DNA of 64,000 nt. Origin: Streptomyces sp. NBC_00775. Lineage in GTDB: Bacteria; Actinomycetota; Actinomycetes; Streptomycetales; Streptomycetaceae. Location of the stretch: NCBI RefSeq assembly GCF_036347135.1, contig NZ_CP108938.1:11032613-11096612 (forward strand), written 5' to 3'. This document shows, piece by piece, positions 36,268 to 45,838 of the stretch (within the stretch, counting starts at the first letter, position 1; each line of letters starts with the position of its first letter). The notes below the pieces were generated by a model, which ran no database searches, had not been told where the DNA came from, and saw only the letters and a list, made by a program, of their open reading frames with translations. Both the position numbers and the translations under genes were made by a program.

Positions 36268-36658
36268 CACCTACCGGAGACTATCCGCCGGGTGATTGCC
36301 GTCTCTACGACGGCTCTACCTTCAGCGGCCAGCCGAGAGCGGCAAGTCCTGCCGGCCCGGCAATGTGCACACGCTGCCTGTTGCCGGTGGTGTGCACGAT
36401 GTTGGTGACTGGTGCCGCGGTGAGTAGGAAATGCACGAGGCGTCCCGGAGGGGGGGGGTCCCACAGCCGCATGCCGGCGACCTGCTCTCGTCCTGGGGAC
36501 GCAGCGAGCCTGCCCCACTACCTCGGCAATCTCAGCCCCGCGAGATTCATTCAAAGATGGCGACGTTCATTTGCGGTGGGTGCGTGGACAAGGAACGGAA
36601 CGAGTACGAGGAGCAGTGGACGGTCCTCCAACAGCCCCGGCCGGACTGCTCTTCGAAG
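36268..36658. other. Intergenic region without a supported gene
   Basis: About 390 bases between the methylase start and the helicase stop. Overlapping frames on both strands are Arg/Pro-rich and lack start signals. A run of nine Gs lies at about 36446. The methylase promoter should lie near 36280-36330. Confidence 0.35.
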
Positions 36659-38146
36659 TCAAGCGTGCCCAGGCGGCAAAGACGAGTTCGGTGCGGTGGG
36701 GTGGGTGTTGATCCATGAGAGGCCGCCGAGGTCGAGGTGCTGGCGGGCGCGGGTGACGGCGACGTAGGCGAGGCGGGCGTCGGTGTCGTTGACGGGTTCC
36801 GGGATGGGGTGTCCCTGGTCGTCGTGCTGGTCGGTGTCCTTGGGCGGTGGGAAGTCGTTGCCGATTTGGACGGTGGGCCATTCGCGGCCTTTGGCGGTGT
36901 GGGCGGTGGAGACGGTCACATCGGCGTGGGTCTCATCAGAGAGTTGGTCGACGGCGGTGAGGATGGCGTCGGGGCCGTGGGTGTCGACGAGGTCGACGAA
37001 GGGCTGCAGGTCACGACCGGCGGGATCGTAGACGGCGTAGTCCTGCAGTTCGCCCCAGGAGGGGAAGAGGACGAGTTCGGGGTGGGTGGTGCGGCGGCCG
37101 TCTTTGAGGTCGCGGGCGGCGAGGGCCAGCGCAGCGAGCTGCTGTCCGCCTCGGGTGAGGGCGACGCGGTGGCCGGTGGCGAGCAGGCGCATGACTTCGG
37201 CCATGGCGCCGATGTTCGTGCGGCACAGCACCGCGTCCGGCCGGTCGAGGTTGCCGACTTCGGTCGCGATGGTGTCGGTGCCGGTCAGGCGGATGGGCGC
37301 GTCGGCGAGCGTGAGCCAGCGGTTGGCCTCTTCTGCGATCGGGGGGCCGAAGCGGAAGGAGCGGGTCAGGGTGAGGGGAGTGGCGTCGAAGCCGGTCATC
37401 ACGTCCCGGGCGCCGCGCCAGCCGTAGATGGCCTGGGCGGAGTCGCCGACCATGACGAGCTGGACGTGGCCGCGCTGGGCGGCGAAGACCTCCTCGAGGA
37501 CCGGGTTGGTGTCCTGGGCCTCGTCGAGGAAGAGGAAGTCGGCTTCGATCGTGGGCTCGGTGAGGGCCCACATTTTCAGGTAGTGGTCGTGTTCGAAGCG
37601 GACCACGCCCCGCTCGGGGTTGTGCAGGTCGGCCCAGGCTTTGAGGGCGAACGGCAGGACCTGGTGGGCGAGTTGGGCGTGCCCGGCAGGTGTGTCGAGG
37701 CCGCGCATGCGCGGCACGTGGTGGCGGGCCAGGGTGCGGTCGGCGGAATAGCAGTAGTGGGTCACGGTGCGCACCACGGAGTGGGAGAGCGCCCGGGGGC
37801 TGATCTCGTGATCGCCGATGCGGACCGGCCGGGTGATGCCGAGTGCCTGGCCGGTCTTCCATGCGGGCTGGCGGGGGCTGTTGAGCCGGTTCGTGAAGCG
37901 GTGGCCGAGGGCGGCGTAGGCCGTGGCATGGGCGGTCTTGCACCGCACTGTGCGCGGGAAGCGGGTGGCGGCATCCCGGGCGATGTCTTTGTTGAAGGCG
38001 AGGTAGCGGCCGCGGCGGCGGGTGCTGTCGGCGAGCAGGCCGAGCGTGCTGGTCTTCCCCGTCCCGGCGCCGGCCTGCAGGACGAGATGGTGACCGGCCC
38101 GGAAGGCATCGACGGCATGGGCCTGTTCGTCGGTGGGCGTGTGCAA
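36659..38146 (-). CDS. UvrD/Rep-like superfamily 1 helicase
   Basis: The product is about 495 residues. A TTG at 38146 with GGAG six bases upstream is the best start; the frame extends to 38827 but that part is low-complexity and overlaps another gene. Motifs: Walker A LVLQAGAGTGKTSTL near residue 30, DFLFLDEAQDTNPVLEEV (II), VMVGDSAQAIYGWRGA (III), LTLTRSFRFGPPIAEE (IV), VSTAHTAKGREW (V) and YVAVTRARQHLDL (VI). It is short for the family because 2B and C-terminal subdomains are minimal, as in plasmid- and phage-borne UvrD-like helicases. It should unwind DNA in repair or replication of the replicon. The upstream small gene ends 80 bases before. Confidence 0.85.
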   Translation of the reverse strand: MHTPTDEQAHAVDAFRAGHHLVLQAGAGTGKTSTLGLLADSTRRRGRYLAFNKDIARDAATRFPRTVRCKTAHATAYAALGHRFTNRLNSPRQPAWKTGQALGITRPVRIGDHEISPRALSHSVVRTVTHYCYSADRTLARHHVPRMRGLDTPAGHAQLAHQVLPFALKAWADLHNPERGVVRFEHDHYLKMWALTEPTIEADFLFLDEAQDTNPVLEEVFAAQRGHVQLVMVGDSAQAIYGWRGARDVMTGFDATPLTLTRSFRFGPPIAEEANRWLTLADAPIRLTGTDTIATEVGNLDRPDAVLCRTNIGAMAEVMRLLATGHRVALTRGGQQLAALALAARDLKDGRRTTHPELVLFPSWGELQDYAVYDPAGRDLQPFVDLVDTHGPDAILTAVDQLSDETHADVTVSTAHTAKGREWPTVQIGNDFPPPKDTDQHDDQGHPIPEPVNDTDARLAYVAVTRARQHLDLGGLSWINTHPTAPNSSLPPGHA

Positions 38147-38229
38147 CAAGGGCTCCGAGGCAAAGGGATCGAGGAACGGAAAGTGGGATCTGCAACCGCT
38201 GTGCCGGGGGTGTTGCGGGGGAGGAGGGG

Positions 38230-38604
38230 TTACGGCGCTGTGCGGGTGGAGTGGTGCTGACGGCCGTACAGCAGGCCGGACACGCAGGCCAGTACTTCGT
38301 CGGGCGTGTGGTGGGCGAGCAGGCTCTCCAGCCGGCCCTCCAGCCGCCGGGCGCGTTCCTGCTCGTCCCGAGCGAGCGCCGCGGTCACGCGACGGCGGAG
38401 CACGTCCTGGGGCCTCCGTCCCAGGACCGCCGCGGCCTGGTGCAGGGCTCTGTCGGCGGCGTGGGTGAGCGTGACGTTGAGCAGGACCTGACCGCGCCCG
38501 TCTGGGTAGTGCGTGGTCAGGAAGTCGATCGGCAAGCGTGTACCCAGTTGACGCCGAAGCGCATGCAGAGCGCCGCCGGGACGGCGTGTGCTGTGGACCG
38601 CCAT
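38230..38604 (-). CDS. Hypothetical small protein upstream of the helicase
   Basis: The product is 124 residues from ATG at 38604. It contains FLTTHYPDGRGQVLLNVTLTHAADRALHQAAAVLG, then a charged helix (VTAALARDEQERARRLEGRLESLLAHH). The layout, a short beta region and then an amphipathic helix, could be DNA-binding or an adaptor; no family recognised. It is on the helicase strand and probably co-transcribed with it. Confidence 0.5.
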   Translation of the reverse strand: MAVHSTRRPGGALHALRRQLGTRLPIDFLTTHYPDGRGQVLLNVTLTHAADRALHQAAAVLGRRPQDVLRRRVTAALARDEQERARRLEGRLESLLAHHTPDEVLACVSGLLYGRQHHSTRTAP

Positions 38605-38715
38605 CAGCCGGCTGCGGTCCGCGTTCGCGGCCAGGGGCACGCCGCAGCGCGCATGCCGGAGTTCGCCGGGGGGTGGCGGGTCTGGTCAGGGTGATCTCGA
38701 CGGCGTGGTGCGGCG

Positions 38716-39603
38716 TCACGGCCGGGCCTCCTGCCGAGCGCGGCCCGTAGACCCGGGGCGCCGGGCGGGGGCGGGCAGTCGGCTGTGGATGTGCTCGTGG
38801 TGGCGCAGTGGGTCGAAGGGCTCCCACTCGGCCACCGCCAGGTCGGCGGCCGTGGGCGAGGCAGCGTGCTGCGGGCAGCGCTGGGCGCGCCAGCGCAGCT
38901 GCTCGGCGTAGGGAACGCGGCCGAGGTCGTAGACCGCCATGACCTCAGCGGGCAGGGCCAGTTGGCTGCTCGTCGCGGTGGCGGGCATCAGCATCCAGGT
39001 GCCGCCGGGGGTATCGGGGGCGAGCAGTGGGCTGGTGCAGCGGTGGCGGCGCCGGGTCTGGGCGACACACTGGATCTCATCCACCGGCCGGGCAGCGAGG
39101 TAGCGGACATACAGCAGCTGCACGATGGGCCGGGCCGGGCGGCAGGCGGACGGCTGGGGCGCCGGGCTCTCCGGCGAGGCCGGGGGAGGGGTGAAGGCGC
39201 CTGCGTCGATCAGGCGGCGGGAACGCACGGCCAGAGACCGGCGCAGCCCGGCCAGCTCGCGGGGGGACGGGGGAGTGTCTCGGGCGGGACAGACGACGGC
39301 GTGCGGCAGACGGCACCAGCTGCTGCCGTCCCCGGCCGGGTGGGCGACACCGGAGCTGACGTGCCAGCGGCAGGCGACGGGCACCCTGGCGGCCGGCAGT
39401 TCGTGCGGATGGAGGCGTACCGGCCGGCGGTTGCCGCAGTGGTACCACTCGATCCGGTTGCCGCACTCGCGGCACCGGTCGCTTTGGCCGCAGCGCAGCA
39501 GCCGGCTGACGCCGTCGGGGGTGACCTGCAGGGAACGGCGCGTGCGGTGGGCGAGGACCGGGCTGCCGTCCCAGTGGCGGGAGGCGGGAGGTGTGGAGCG
39601 CAT
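38716..39603 (-). CDS. DUF6083-like Streptomyces protein
   Basis: The product is 295 residues from ATG at 39603. The N-terminal domain has the pattern of DUF6083 proteins: CGQSDRCRECGNRIEWYH, then VRLHPHELPAARVPVACRWH, then HAVVCPA, suggesting a zinc-binding fold. The C-terminal half holds ARPIVQLLYVRYLAARPVDEIQCVAQTRRRHRC and further Cys/His residues. The family is common in Streptomyces chromosomes and linear plasmids; function is unknown. It is followed by the small gene and helicase on the same strand. Confidence 0.6.
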   Translation of the reverse strand: MRSTPPASRHWDGSPVLAHRTRRSLQVTPDGVSRLLRCGQSDRCRECGNRIEWYHCGNRRPVRLHPHELPAARVPVACRWHVSSGVAHPAGDGSSWCRLPHAVVCPARDTPPSPRELAGLRRSLAVRSRRLIDAGAFTPPPASPESPAPQPSACRPARPIVQLLYVRYLAARPVDEIQCVAQTRRRHRCTSPLLAPDTPGGTWMLMPATATSSQLALPAEVMAVYDLGRVPYAEQLRWRAQRCPQHAASPTAADLAVAEWEPFDPLRHHEHIHSRLPAPARRPGSTGRARQEARP

Positions 39604-39763
39604 GCGCGTGAACCTGCCAGCCAACACGCCGCATCCGGGGCGGCGCTGCCGCCGGATCCCCCGCCTGGCCGCACGCAGTGGAACTGGAGCGCGAATGGGC
39701 GGTCGCGTGTTTGAGATGGTCTCGCCGGTTCGGGTGATCCGTGGCGGCCGCTCGGGCGGGGTG

Positions 39764-40027
39764 TCAGTCTCCGCCGGACCCCGGTAGGTCGTGTCTGCGG
39801 CACAGGGTGCTGAAGAGCTCGTCGAGCGGGGTGTCCAGGGCGTGGGCGAGGGCGTGCCAGGTCTTCAGGGTGCCGATGGTGCGGCCCTGTTCGATCTCGA
39901 TGACGGTGCGTCTGGCCAGGCCGCTGCGGGCGGCGAGCTCGTCGTAGGTCCACCGGCGCGCGGCCCGCAGACGCGCGAGTTCCAACCGCAGCGCGTCGAG
40001 GTCCGGATCGGGCGGCAAGATCGTCAC
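39764..40027 (-). CDS. XRE-family transcriptional regulator
   Basis: The product is 87 residues. GTG at 40027 is used. The HTH is DALRLELARLRAARRWTYDELAARSGLARRTVIEIEQG, with the typical Q/E-rich positions, then TWHALAHALDTPLDELF. This is a compact Cro/CI-like repressor. It is divergent from the gene at 40193, and the 165 bp between them hold three copies of a 17-bp motif that is its likely operator set, so autoregulation is probable. Confidence 0.85.
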   Translation of the reverse strand: MTILPPDPDLDALRLELARLRAARRWTYDELAARSGLARRTVIEIEQGRTIGTLKTWHALAHALDTPLDELFSTLCRRHDLPGSGGD

Positions 40028-40041
40028 CCGTCCATCCGACG

Positions 40042-40123
40042 GTGCAGACCCCTGCCCTGTCAGTGCAGACCTCTGCCCTATTTTCCCAGGTGGCAGCGGC
40101 CATCGGAGGGCAGAGGTCTGCAC
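40042..40123. promoter_or_regulatory. Three-copy operator in the divergent XRE promoter region
   Basis: GTGCAGACCCCTGCCCT (40042) and GTGCAGACCTCTGCCCT (40063) are direct repeats 21 bp apart, two helical turns. AGGGCAGAGGTCTGCAC (40107) is the exact inverted copy of the second. Each contains the dyad GCAGA-N2-TCTGC, suitable for a dimeric XRE repressor. The arrangement can control both divergent promoters. Confidence 0.7.
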
Positions 40124-40192
40124 TACGGTGGGCGGTCGCCCCCACCACCAAGGACGAGACCAGCGCGGAAGCAACCGGAGGAACACGCGCCC

Positions 40193-41263
40193 ATGAGGCT
40201 GCGCACAGCATGTCCGGCGACACCACGCGCCTGGAGCGTGGAACTGCGCTCGCACCCCAGCGGGCTCGTCCTCGTATGCCAGCACTGCCCCCACGGCACC
40301 ACGCCAATCACCGCAGCCTCCGCTCGCTCGGCTGCCCTGGCCCACCTCGCACGGCACGTGCGCGGCGACCTGCGCCCCCCGCACCTGCGGATCTGCCAGT
40401 GCCACGAACGCGGCTGCCGCTGGCACTCCCGCCACCGCGGCTGCGCCGGCCCCATCCGCCTCCTCCTCGCATGCGAACACGGCGGACGGCTATGGCGACT
40501 CGTCGACGCCTGCAGCGCCTGCGCCGCAGCGACAGCCCAGGCCGCCGTCGTACCCGACACGGCCCTCGCCCGCGCACCTCTGCAGCCGACAACCGGCCGG
40601 CGACGCGGCAGACGCCGCCCCAAAGGCCCGGGTGAACGGGTCCGGGTCCACGAAATGCTCAGCTACCTCGCCACCGCGCTCCCGCAGGACACCTCGGCCG
40701 TCGCGCGCCTGCTGGCGCTGCAGTGCGCGCTCCGCATGAACGCCAGAATGCAAGTCCGGCTGCCCAAGGGTGTGTTGCGCAGCCTCCGCCTCAACGCCGC
40801 CTCGGGTCCATGGCGCGAGTTGGAGCACGCGCGATGGCTGCGTCCAGATCCCGGCAACGCGCCCAACGAGATCGCCGCTGAACTGCTCGACGTCACACTG
40901 CTCGGCCAGGCCTCAGCCCGCCCCGACCGGCGGCGCGCCGCGGACTGGGCGCTGCGCGCCAGCTCCTCCGCTGCAGTAGGGACGATCGAACCGCTGCCCC
41001 AACTGGCAGGCGTGTACCTTGCGGCGCACACGGACCCGGAATCCGGCAGCGGCCTGGGCGAGCTCGACCAGATGGCGCGCGCCTGCGGTGCCCGGCCCGC
41101 GGAACTGGCCGGCGCGCTTGACCATCTGGAGGCAACAGGACTGCTGGGGTCATGGCAGGCCTGCCCGGACTCGGGAGATCTGCAGTGGACCCTTGCACGC
41201 GGCGCGGGAATTCGCGCCAGCGATCGTCGGCGAGGAACGGCCGAGGAATCTCGCGTGGGGTAG
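40193..41263 (+). CDS. Hypothetical Cys/His-rich protein divergent from the XRE gene
   Basis: The product is 356 residues. ATG at 40193 with GGAGGA upstream. The first 150 residues hold CPATPRAW, LVLVCQHCPHG, AHLARHVRGDL, RICQCHERGCRWHSRHRGC and LLLACEHGG, indicating zinc-binding modules. The second half is helical and resembles a winged-helix or replication-like region (MLSYLATALPQDTSAVARLLALQCALR, AELAGALDHLEATGLLGSW). It may be a DNA-binding plasmid protein, controlled by the adjacent XRE regulator. Family not recognised. Confidence 0.6.
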   Translation: MRLRTACPATPRAWSVELRSHPSGLVLVCQHCPHGTTPITAASARSAALAHLARHVRGDLRPPHLRICQCHERGCRWHSRHRGCAGPIRLLLACEHGGRLWRLVDACSACAAATAQAAVVPDTALARAPLQPTTGRRRGRRRPKGPGERVRVHEMLSYLATALPQDTSAVARLLALQCALRMNARMQVRLPKGVLRSLRLNAASGPWRELEHARWLRPDPGNAPNEIAAELLDVTLLGQASARPDRRRAADWALRASSSAAVGTIEPLPQLAGVYLAAHTDPESGSGLGELDQMARACGARPAELAGALDHLEATGLLGSWQACPDSGDLQWTLARGAGIRASDRRRGTAEESRVG

Positions 41264-41622
41264 ACCGATACCCCAGGACATGTGACGGCTGCTACGACGG
41301 ACCAGGCTCCGGGGCATGTAGCCGTCACGCGTCTCCGCCAGCGCCCTGACGTAGGCGAGTGGTTCTGGATCTGTGACCGGCCTGATGGAGTCCTCTTGCC
41401 TGCCAGGGAACCGGTCGATGACGACGGCTGGCCGGGAATGGAGCCCTGTCTTCCGGGCGCTCCTGGTGCGCCGTGTGTGCTTCTTTCACGCCCTGCGTGC
41501 GCTGCAACTCCCTCTGCCTGTAGGTGCTTTGGGATTCGTACGTTGGTCTGTTCGCCTGCAGGGGGCGGGCTCCGGTGCTCGGTGGGCCGGGTTCGGTGGA
41601 CGGACCAGCCAAGGGGTGACTT
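41264..41622. other. Intergenic region
   Basis: About 360 bases without a supported gene. An imperfect inverted repeat, GTGACGGCTGCTAC and GTAGCCGTCAC, lies at 41281-41328 just after the preceding stop and could act as a terminator. Confidence 0.3.
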
Positions 41623-43086
41623 GTGGATGCCATAGTGCGGCATGCTCGTCGGGAGAAAGTGGCGGCTGAGGCGCAGCAGTGGGCTGATGCGCTGGTCGAT
41701 TTCGGGCCCTACAACACGCTGTTGCACTTCAAGGACACCAAGACCGCGTCGCTGGATGTGACCGACGCTCCTCCGTCGGCCCTGGCCTCGCTCCTGGACG
41801 GCCGTAAGACCCGCCTGATCGGCCTGTTTCCCGATACTGCCGACCACGGTGCTGCCTGCACCCGGGCACGAAGCCTGCGCCGCAGGATGGTGGAGCTGGA
41901 TGAGGAGCAGGGCATCGAGGCCGGTCGCCTGGCTCTTGGTCTGTTGCGTGTCGACCCGCCGCCCACGCGCGGGAGTACGCCGGTGCCGGCGCTGCGCGCC
42001 CCGTTGTTGCTGCAGCCTCTGGTCATCCAGCCGCGCACCGCGTCCGAGAACGACTTCGTCCTCGAGACGGCCGGTGAGGCGGAGATCAACCCGGTGCTGC
42101 TGTACGCGCTCAGCCGTCAGTACGGCATGGACGGCGACACGGAGGCTCTCGCTGACAAGGTGTCCGCCGCCCTGGAGGAGTGCGCGGATCCGGCCGGTCG
42201 CCTCCGCATCGCGTACGGGATCCTCGAGGCCGACCTCGCACGCAGCAGCCTGACGGCCGAGCTGGAAGAGCGCATCGTGGCGGGCGTCTTCAGCTTCGAC
42301 CGGCTCCCTATGGTCCAAGACCTGCGCAGCGCCACCGAACTGCTGGCCGGCCACCCGGTCATCGCCGCTCTGACCGGTGACCCGGAAGCAAACCGGGCCC
42401 TGGCCGAGGACGACACCGGCTATCGTGCTCCAGCCGGCGCCGACGACATCCCGCCCCAATCGGAGTACCTGGTTCTCGACGCGGACGCCTCCCAGCAGAA
42501 AGTCATCAGTGCCGCGCTGGCCGGCTCCCACCTGGTGATCGAAGGACCGCCGGGAACGGGCAAGAGCCAGACCATCGCCAACCTGATCGCCACCTTCTCG
42601 GCCCTGGGCAAACGCGTCCTGTTCGTCGCCGAGAAACGCGCCGCGATCGAAGCCGTCACCGACAACCTCGTCACCGTGGACCTGGACGGCCTGGTCTTCG
42701 ACCTCCACGGCAACAAACTCAGCCGCCGCCAGATCGCCCAGCAACTCCACGACGCCCTGGAACAGGCTGGCCAACAAGCCCCGCCACGCCCGGCCGACCT
42801 GCACACCGGCCTGGCCCACTACCGCGAGGAAACCCTCCGGCACATACAGGAGTTCCACCAGCCGCTTACTCCCTGGCAGGTGAGCCCGCACCAGGCGATC
42901 ACCCACCTGATGGGCTGCCCGCCCGCCCACCACACCCGCCTGCGGCTGCGCGGCCCCGCACTGGGCCGCCGGTACCCCGCGGCGTCCCGCAGCCGGGCGC
43001 AGCCACGGCCAGGCCGCCACCCCGCAGGACTGTGCGGACTGTCGCCGCGTCGGCGGCCCCTGGTCAGTTGCTGGTCGCAGTCTTGA
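41623..43086 (+). pseudogene. Truncated DUF4011-type superfamily 1 helicase
   Basis: GTG at 41623 has AAGGGG upstream. The N-terminal 200 residues match the DUF4011 helicase start (WADALVDFGPYNTLLHFKD, ARSLRRRMVELDEEQGIEAG, INPVLLYALSRQYGMD). Walker A is HLVIEGPPGTGKSQTIANLIA near residue 310, then RVLFVAEKRAAIEAVTDNL and DLDGLVFDLHGNKLSRRQIAQ. Homology stops near residue 440 and the frame ends in Arg/Pro-rich sequence that overlaps the convergent kinase gene. Full-length relatives exceed 1,200 residues and carry motifs II-VI and often a nuclease domain; all are missing here. The kinase gene presumably replaced the 3' part. Confidence 0.7.
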
Positions 43087-45838
43087 TGGCGCTACGGATG
43101 GCTATGTCCACGGACCGCTCGCCGATCAGCTCGTAATAGAAACGTGCGCTGCCCGGGTGTTCCCGCAGAACACCGGCAAGGATCTGAGCGGCCTGGCCGT
43201 GCACCTGGCGCAGCCAGTCCCGGGTCGCGTTCTGCTGGTCGAACTCGTTGAAGGCCTCGTCCCAGGTGCACATGCCGCGGGCCGCCTCCTCCAGTAGGTC
43301 CCACTCCTCTTCCTGGGCGGCGTGCCGGGCGACGCGGCGCAGCCACGCGATGGCTCGTTTGGCTTCGCTGTAGTGCGGCCAGCCGGTGCCGTCGCCGTGC
43401 ACGTGCCCGACCATCGCCGCGACCAGGGTGAGGGCCCGCTCGGTGTTGGCGAGCAGGAGCGGCGCGGCGAGGTCCATGTCCAGGCGCGGCAGGACATCCA
43501 GGTATAGCTCGTAGTCGCCGTCATGATCGGCGACCAGAGCGAGCAGCCGGCGGGCCGCCTCGGTGTCCCCGTCCTCGACGTCCTGCACCAGCTGCTGGGC
43601 CCGCGCGATGGGCAGGTCCAGGTCCGCGGAGGTCGCGTGTTCGACCAGATCAAGGAATTCGGCGATGGTCTCCGGACGGTTCGACGGCTCATGGAACGTG
43701 CACTGCCGCACCACCGCACGCCAGGGACCGGGTGGCGGCAGGAGGGGGACGTTCGGCTCGGGGTCGGTGCCCGTCAGCAGCCAGCCGATCACTCTTCCCA
43801 AGCTGTAGATGTCGCTCGCGAACGTCGCGTTGTGAGGATCAACGGACAGTTCGGGGGCACCGAACTCGAGCGTGCCGATCATCCTGCCGGTGCGTCCGGG
43901 GGTCGTTGTCTGACCGCGGGGACGACGCGCGATGCCCCAGTCGCCGAGGACCCACCGGCCGTCGAGATGCAGGATGTTGGCGGGCTTGATGTCCCGGTGC
44001 AGGTAACCGAGACGGTGGGCGTCTGCCAGAGCGGCCGCCACCGCGTCCACCAGGGCCCGCAGTTCCTTGCCGTCGCGCTGCAGTTCCGGCTGGCGCTGTT
44101 CGGCGGTGGCCTGGGCCATCGGCATGACGAACCACTCGGCACGGGGACTGAAGTCGAGGACCGGCATGACGTGCCGGTTGTCCCCGAGTGCCTGGGCGAC
44201 TTCGATCTCACACAGCATCCGCGCGGTGAGCTTCTCGCGCAGCGACTTGGCCTTCTTGAAGGCCACTACGGTCTGCGTCGCCTTGTGCACGGCCTCGTGG
44301 ACGATCCCCATGCCGCCCTCGCCGCCCGGCAGCGGGAACGTCTCCAGGGCGTAGTCCTTCTTCACGCCGCGGGCCTGCCGGCGCACCACGGTGTACAGAT
44401 CGGCGGCGGGCACCGGCGGCTGCTCCTCTACCGCGGCCGAGGTGGCAGGGAAGTGGCCGGTGATCTCCATCAGGACCGGGTGGAGCATGCCGATATCGTT
44501 CGTCGGCAGCGCACCCAGCAGATACGCGGGCCCGCCCTCCGGCCTCTGCGCCAAGCCCAGCACCTCGCCGAGCTGTACCTCGGCGACCGGGTAGTTCGTG
44601 CGGGTGGCCGCGTTGACGGTATGCAGTTCCACGCCGATGCCGGAGCCGGCTCGCCCGGCCACCAGGACGACACCGCGGCCGCCTCGGGCCACGTGCCCCG
44701 GGTAGGACACCGGGGTCACCACCCAGTCCTCTCGTCCGCCGGCGCTCGTGCCGACGTCGAGGTCGACGACGGCGCTGTGCCCACTGGCCGAAAGGAGAAA
44801 GCGCCGACCGTCCAGCCAGACAGCCGACCGCACTGCCGCGTCGAAGGCGATTGAGAACCGCTGCTGATCGCCTACCTGGTCGCCGAGCCGGGTCAGCGCC
44901 AACGTCGAGCCGGTGCCGGCGCCGAACGTAGCCCCGGATCCGGACAGCACCCACACACTCTCATCGGGGCCGCTCAGCAGGCTGGCATTGGCATCGAATC
45001 CTCCGCCCACCGCCTGCAGCACGCCGTCATGCCACATGACCACCGCCGGCCCGCACAGCACATACACCGCTGCGTCCGGCATCACGACGGCGGCGCCGTG
45101 CACGCCGGGCAGCGGTAGCCGCCACCGCAGCCCGCCCCGTTGCAGATCCACCTCTGCAAGCCCCGACTCGGTGGTGACCAGCGCCCTGTTCGGCGTCTCC
45201 CAGGCAAGTCCGCTCGGCCGCAGCGGCCAGTCCTCCCCGGCCAGAACCACGGAGGCCGCGATGCCCGGCTCCGTCCGAGTCGGCACAGTAGCCAACCCCG
45301 CCGGACGCGTGCGCAGAGACAGCGGTGGCGCCGACTCCTTAGGCTCCTGCAGCAGGAATTCGTGCAGCGGCGTGTACGGCGGCCGCGGCGTGCGGAAGGC
45401 AGCACGGATCAGCGTCGCGAGCGGGACAAGCCCGCACACAGCTGCTTCCAAGTGGTCCTGGTCGAGAAGCACGCCCTCCTCACCCAGCGCCGCACGCAGG
45501 TCATCGTCCACCGCACGACCGGGAGTTCGCGCGCACACCAGCACACGACGCACCCCTGGCCCAAGACCCTGTTCATCGAAGGCCCGCACAGTAGCCCGGG
45601 CCGTGGCGACCACATCGGGTCCTGATGCAGCGGTCACAGTGATCACGTAGTCGCGTCCGGCGAGTTCGGAGAAGACAGCCGGCTCGTCCGGCGCTCGCTG
45701 GTCCACAGTCGCGTCCGCGTCGGTGCGCCGGATCAGTGCCGTGACCACCTTGACGAGGAGCTGCTGCCGGACCTGCTCCGGCAGCTCGCTGTTGTGGCAC
45801 TGACCGTACTCGGCCAGCAGTTCCCGTACGTCCTCCAT
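43064..45838 (-). CDS. Large Ser/Thr protein kinase with beta-propeller-like central region
   Basis: The product is 924 residues from ATG at 45838. Residues 1-150 form an alpha/beta domain (VRQQLLVKVVTALIRRTDAD, RDYVITVTAAS, VRRVLVCARTPGRAVDDDL) that may be a restriction-endonuclease-like fold. Residues 200-480 are repeated beta strands with Gly/Asp turns, like a PQQ/WD propeller. A kinase domain follows: GGEGGMGIVHEAVHK, TVVAFKKAKSLREK (Lys), YLHRDIKPANILHL, VLGDWGIARRP (DWG in place of DFG), GTLEFGAPELS and ATFASDIYSLGRVIGWLLTG. The C-terminal 200 residues are TPR-like. The catalytic Asp residues are present, so activity is likely. No transmembrane helix is seen, unlike PknB. Association with a helicase remnant in an accessory region hints at a defence-type kinase; this is inference. 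Confidence 0.75.
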   Translation of the reverse strand: MEDVRELLAEYGQCHNSELPEQVRQQLLVKVVTALIRRTDADATVDQRAPDEPAVFSELAGRDYVITVTAASGPDVVATARATVRAFDEQGLGPGVRRVLVCARTPGRAVDDDLRAALGEEGVLLDQDHLEAAVCGLVPLATLIRAAFRTPRPPYTPLHEFLLQEPKESAPPLSLRTRPAGLATVPTRTEPGIAASVVLAGEDWPLRPSGLAWETPNRALVTTESGLAEVDLQRGGLRWRLPLPGVHGAAVVMPDAAVYVLCGPAVVMWHDGVLQAVGGGFDANASLLSGPDESVWVLSGSGATFGAGTGSTLALTRLGDQVGDQQRFSIAFDAAVRSAVWLDGRRFLLSASGHSAVVDLDVGTSAGGREDWVVTPVSYPGHVARGGRGVVLVAGRAGSGIGVELHTVNAATRTNYPVAEVQLGEVLGLAQRPEGGPAYLLGALPTNDIGMLHPVLMEITGHFPATSAAVEEQPPVPAADLYTVVRRQARGVKKDYALETFPLPGGEGGMGIVHEAVHKATQTVVAFKKAKSLREKLTARMLCEIEVAQALGDNRHVMPVLDFSPRAEWFVMPMAQATAEQRQPELQRDGKELRALVDAVAAALADAHRLGYLHRDIKPANILHLDGRWVLGDWGIARRPRGQTTTPGRTGRMIGTLEFGAPELSVDPHNATFASDIYSLGRVIGWLLTGTDPEPNVPLLPPPGPWRAVVRQCTFHEPSNRPETIAEFLDLVEHATSADLDLPIARAQQLVQDVEDGDTEAARRLLALVADHDGDYELYLDVLPRLDMDLAAPLLLANTERALTLVAAMVGHVHGDGTGWPHYSEAKRAIAWLRRVARHAAQEEEWDLLEEAARGMCTWDEAFNEFDQQNATRDWLRQVHGQAAQILAGVLREHPGSARFYYELIGERSVDIAIRSAIKTATSN

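Noticed and set aside
36737-38260. 507-residue plus-strand frame opposite the UvrD-like helicase
   Set aside because: Antisense shadow; all helicase motifs I-VI are on the minus strand.
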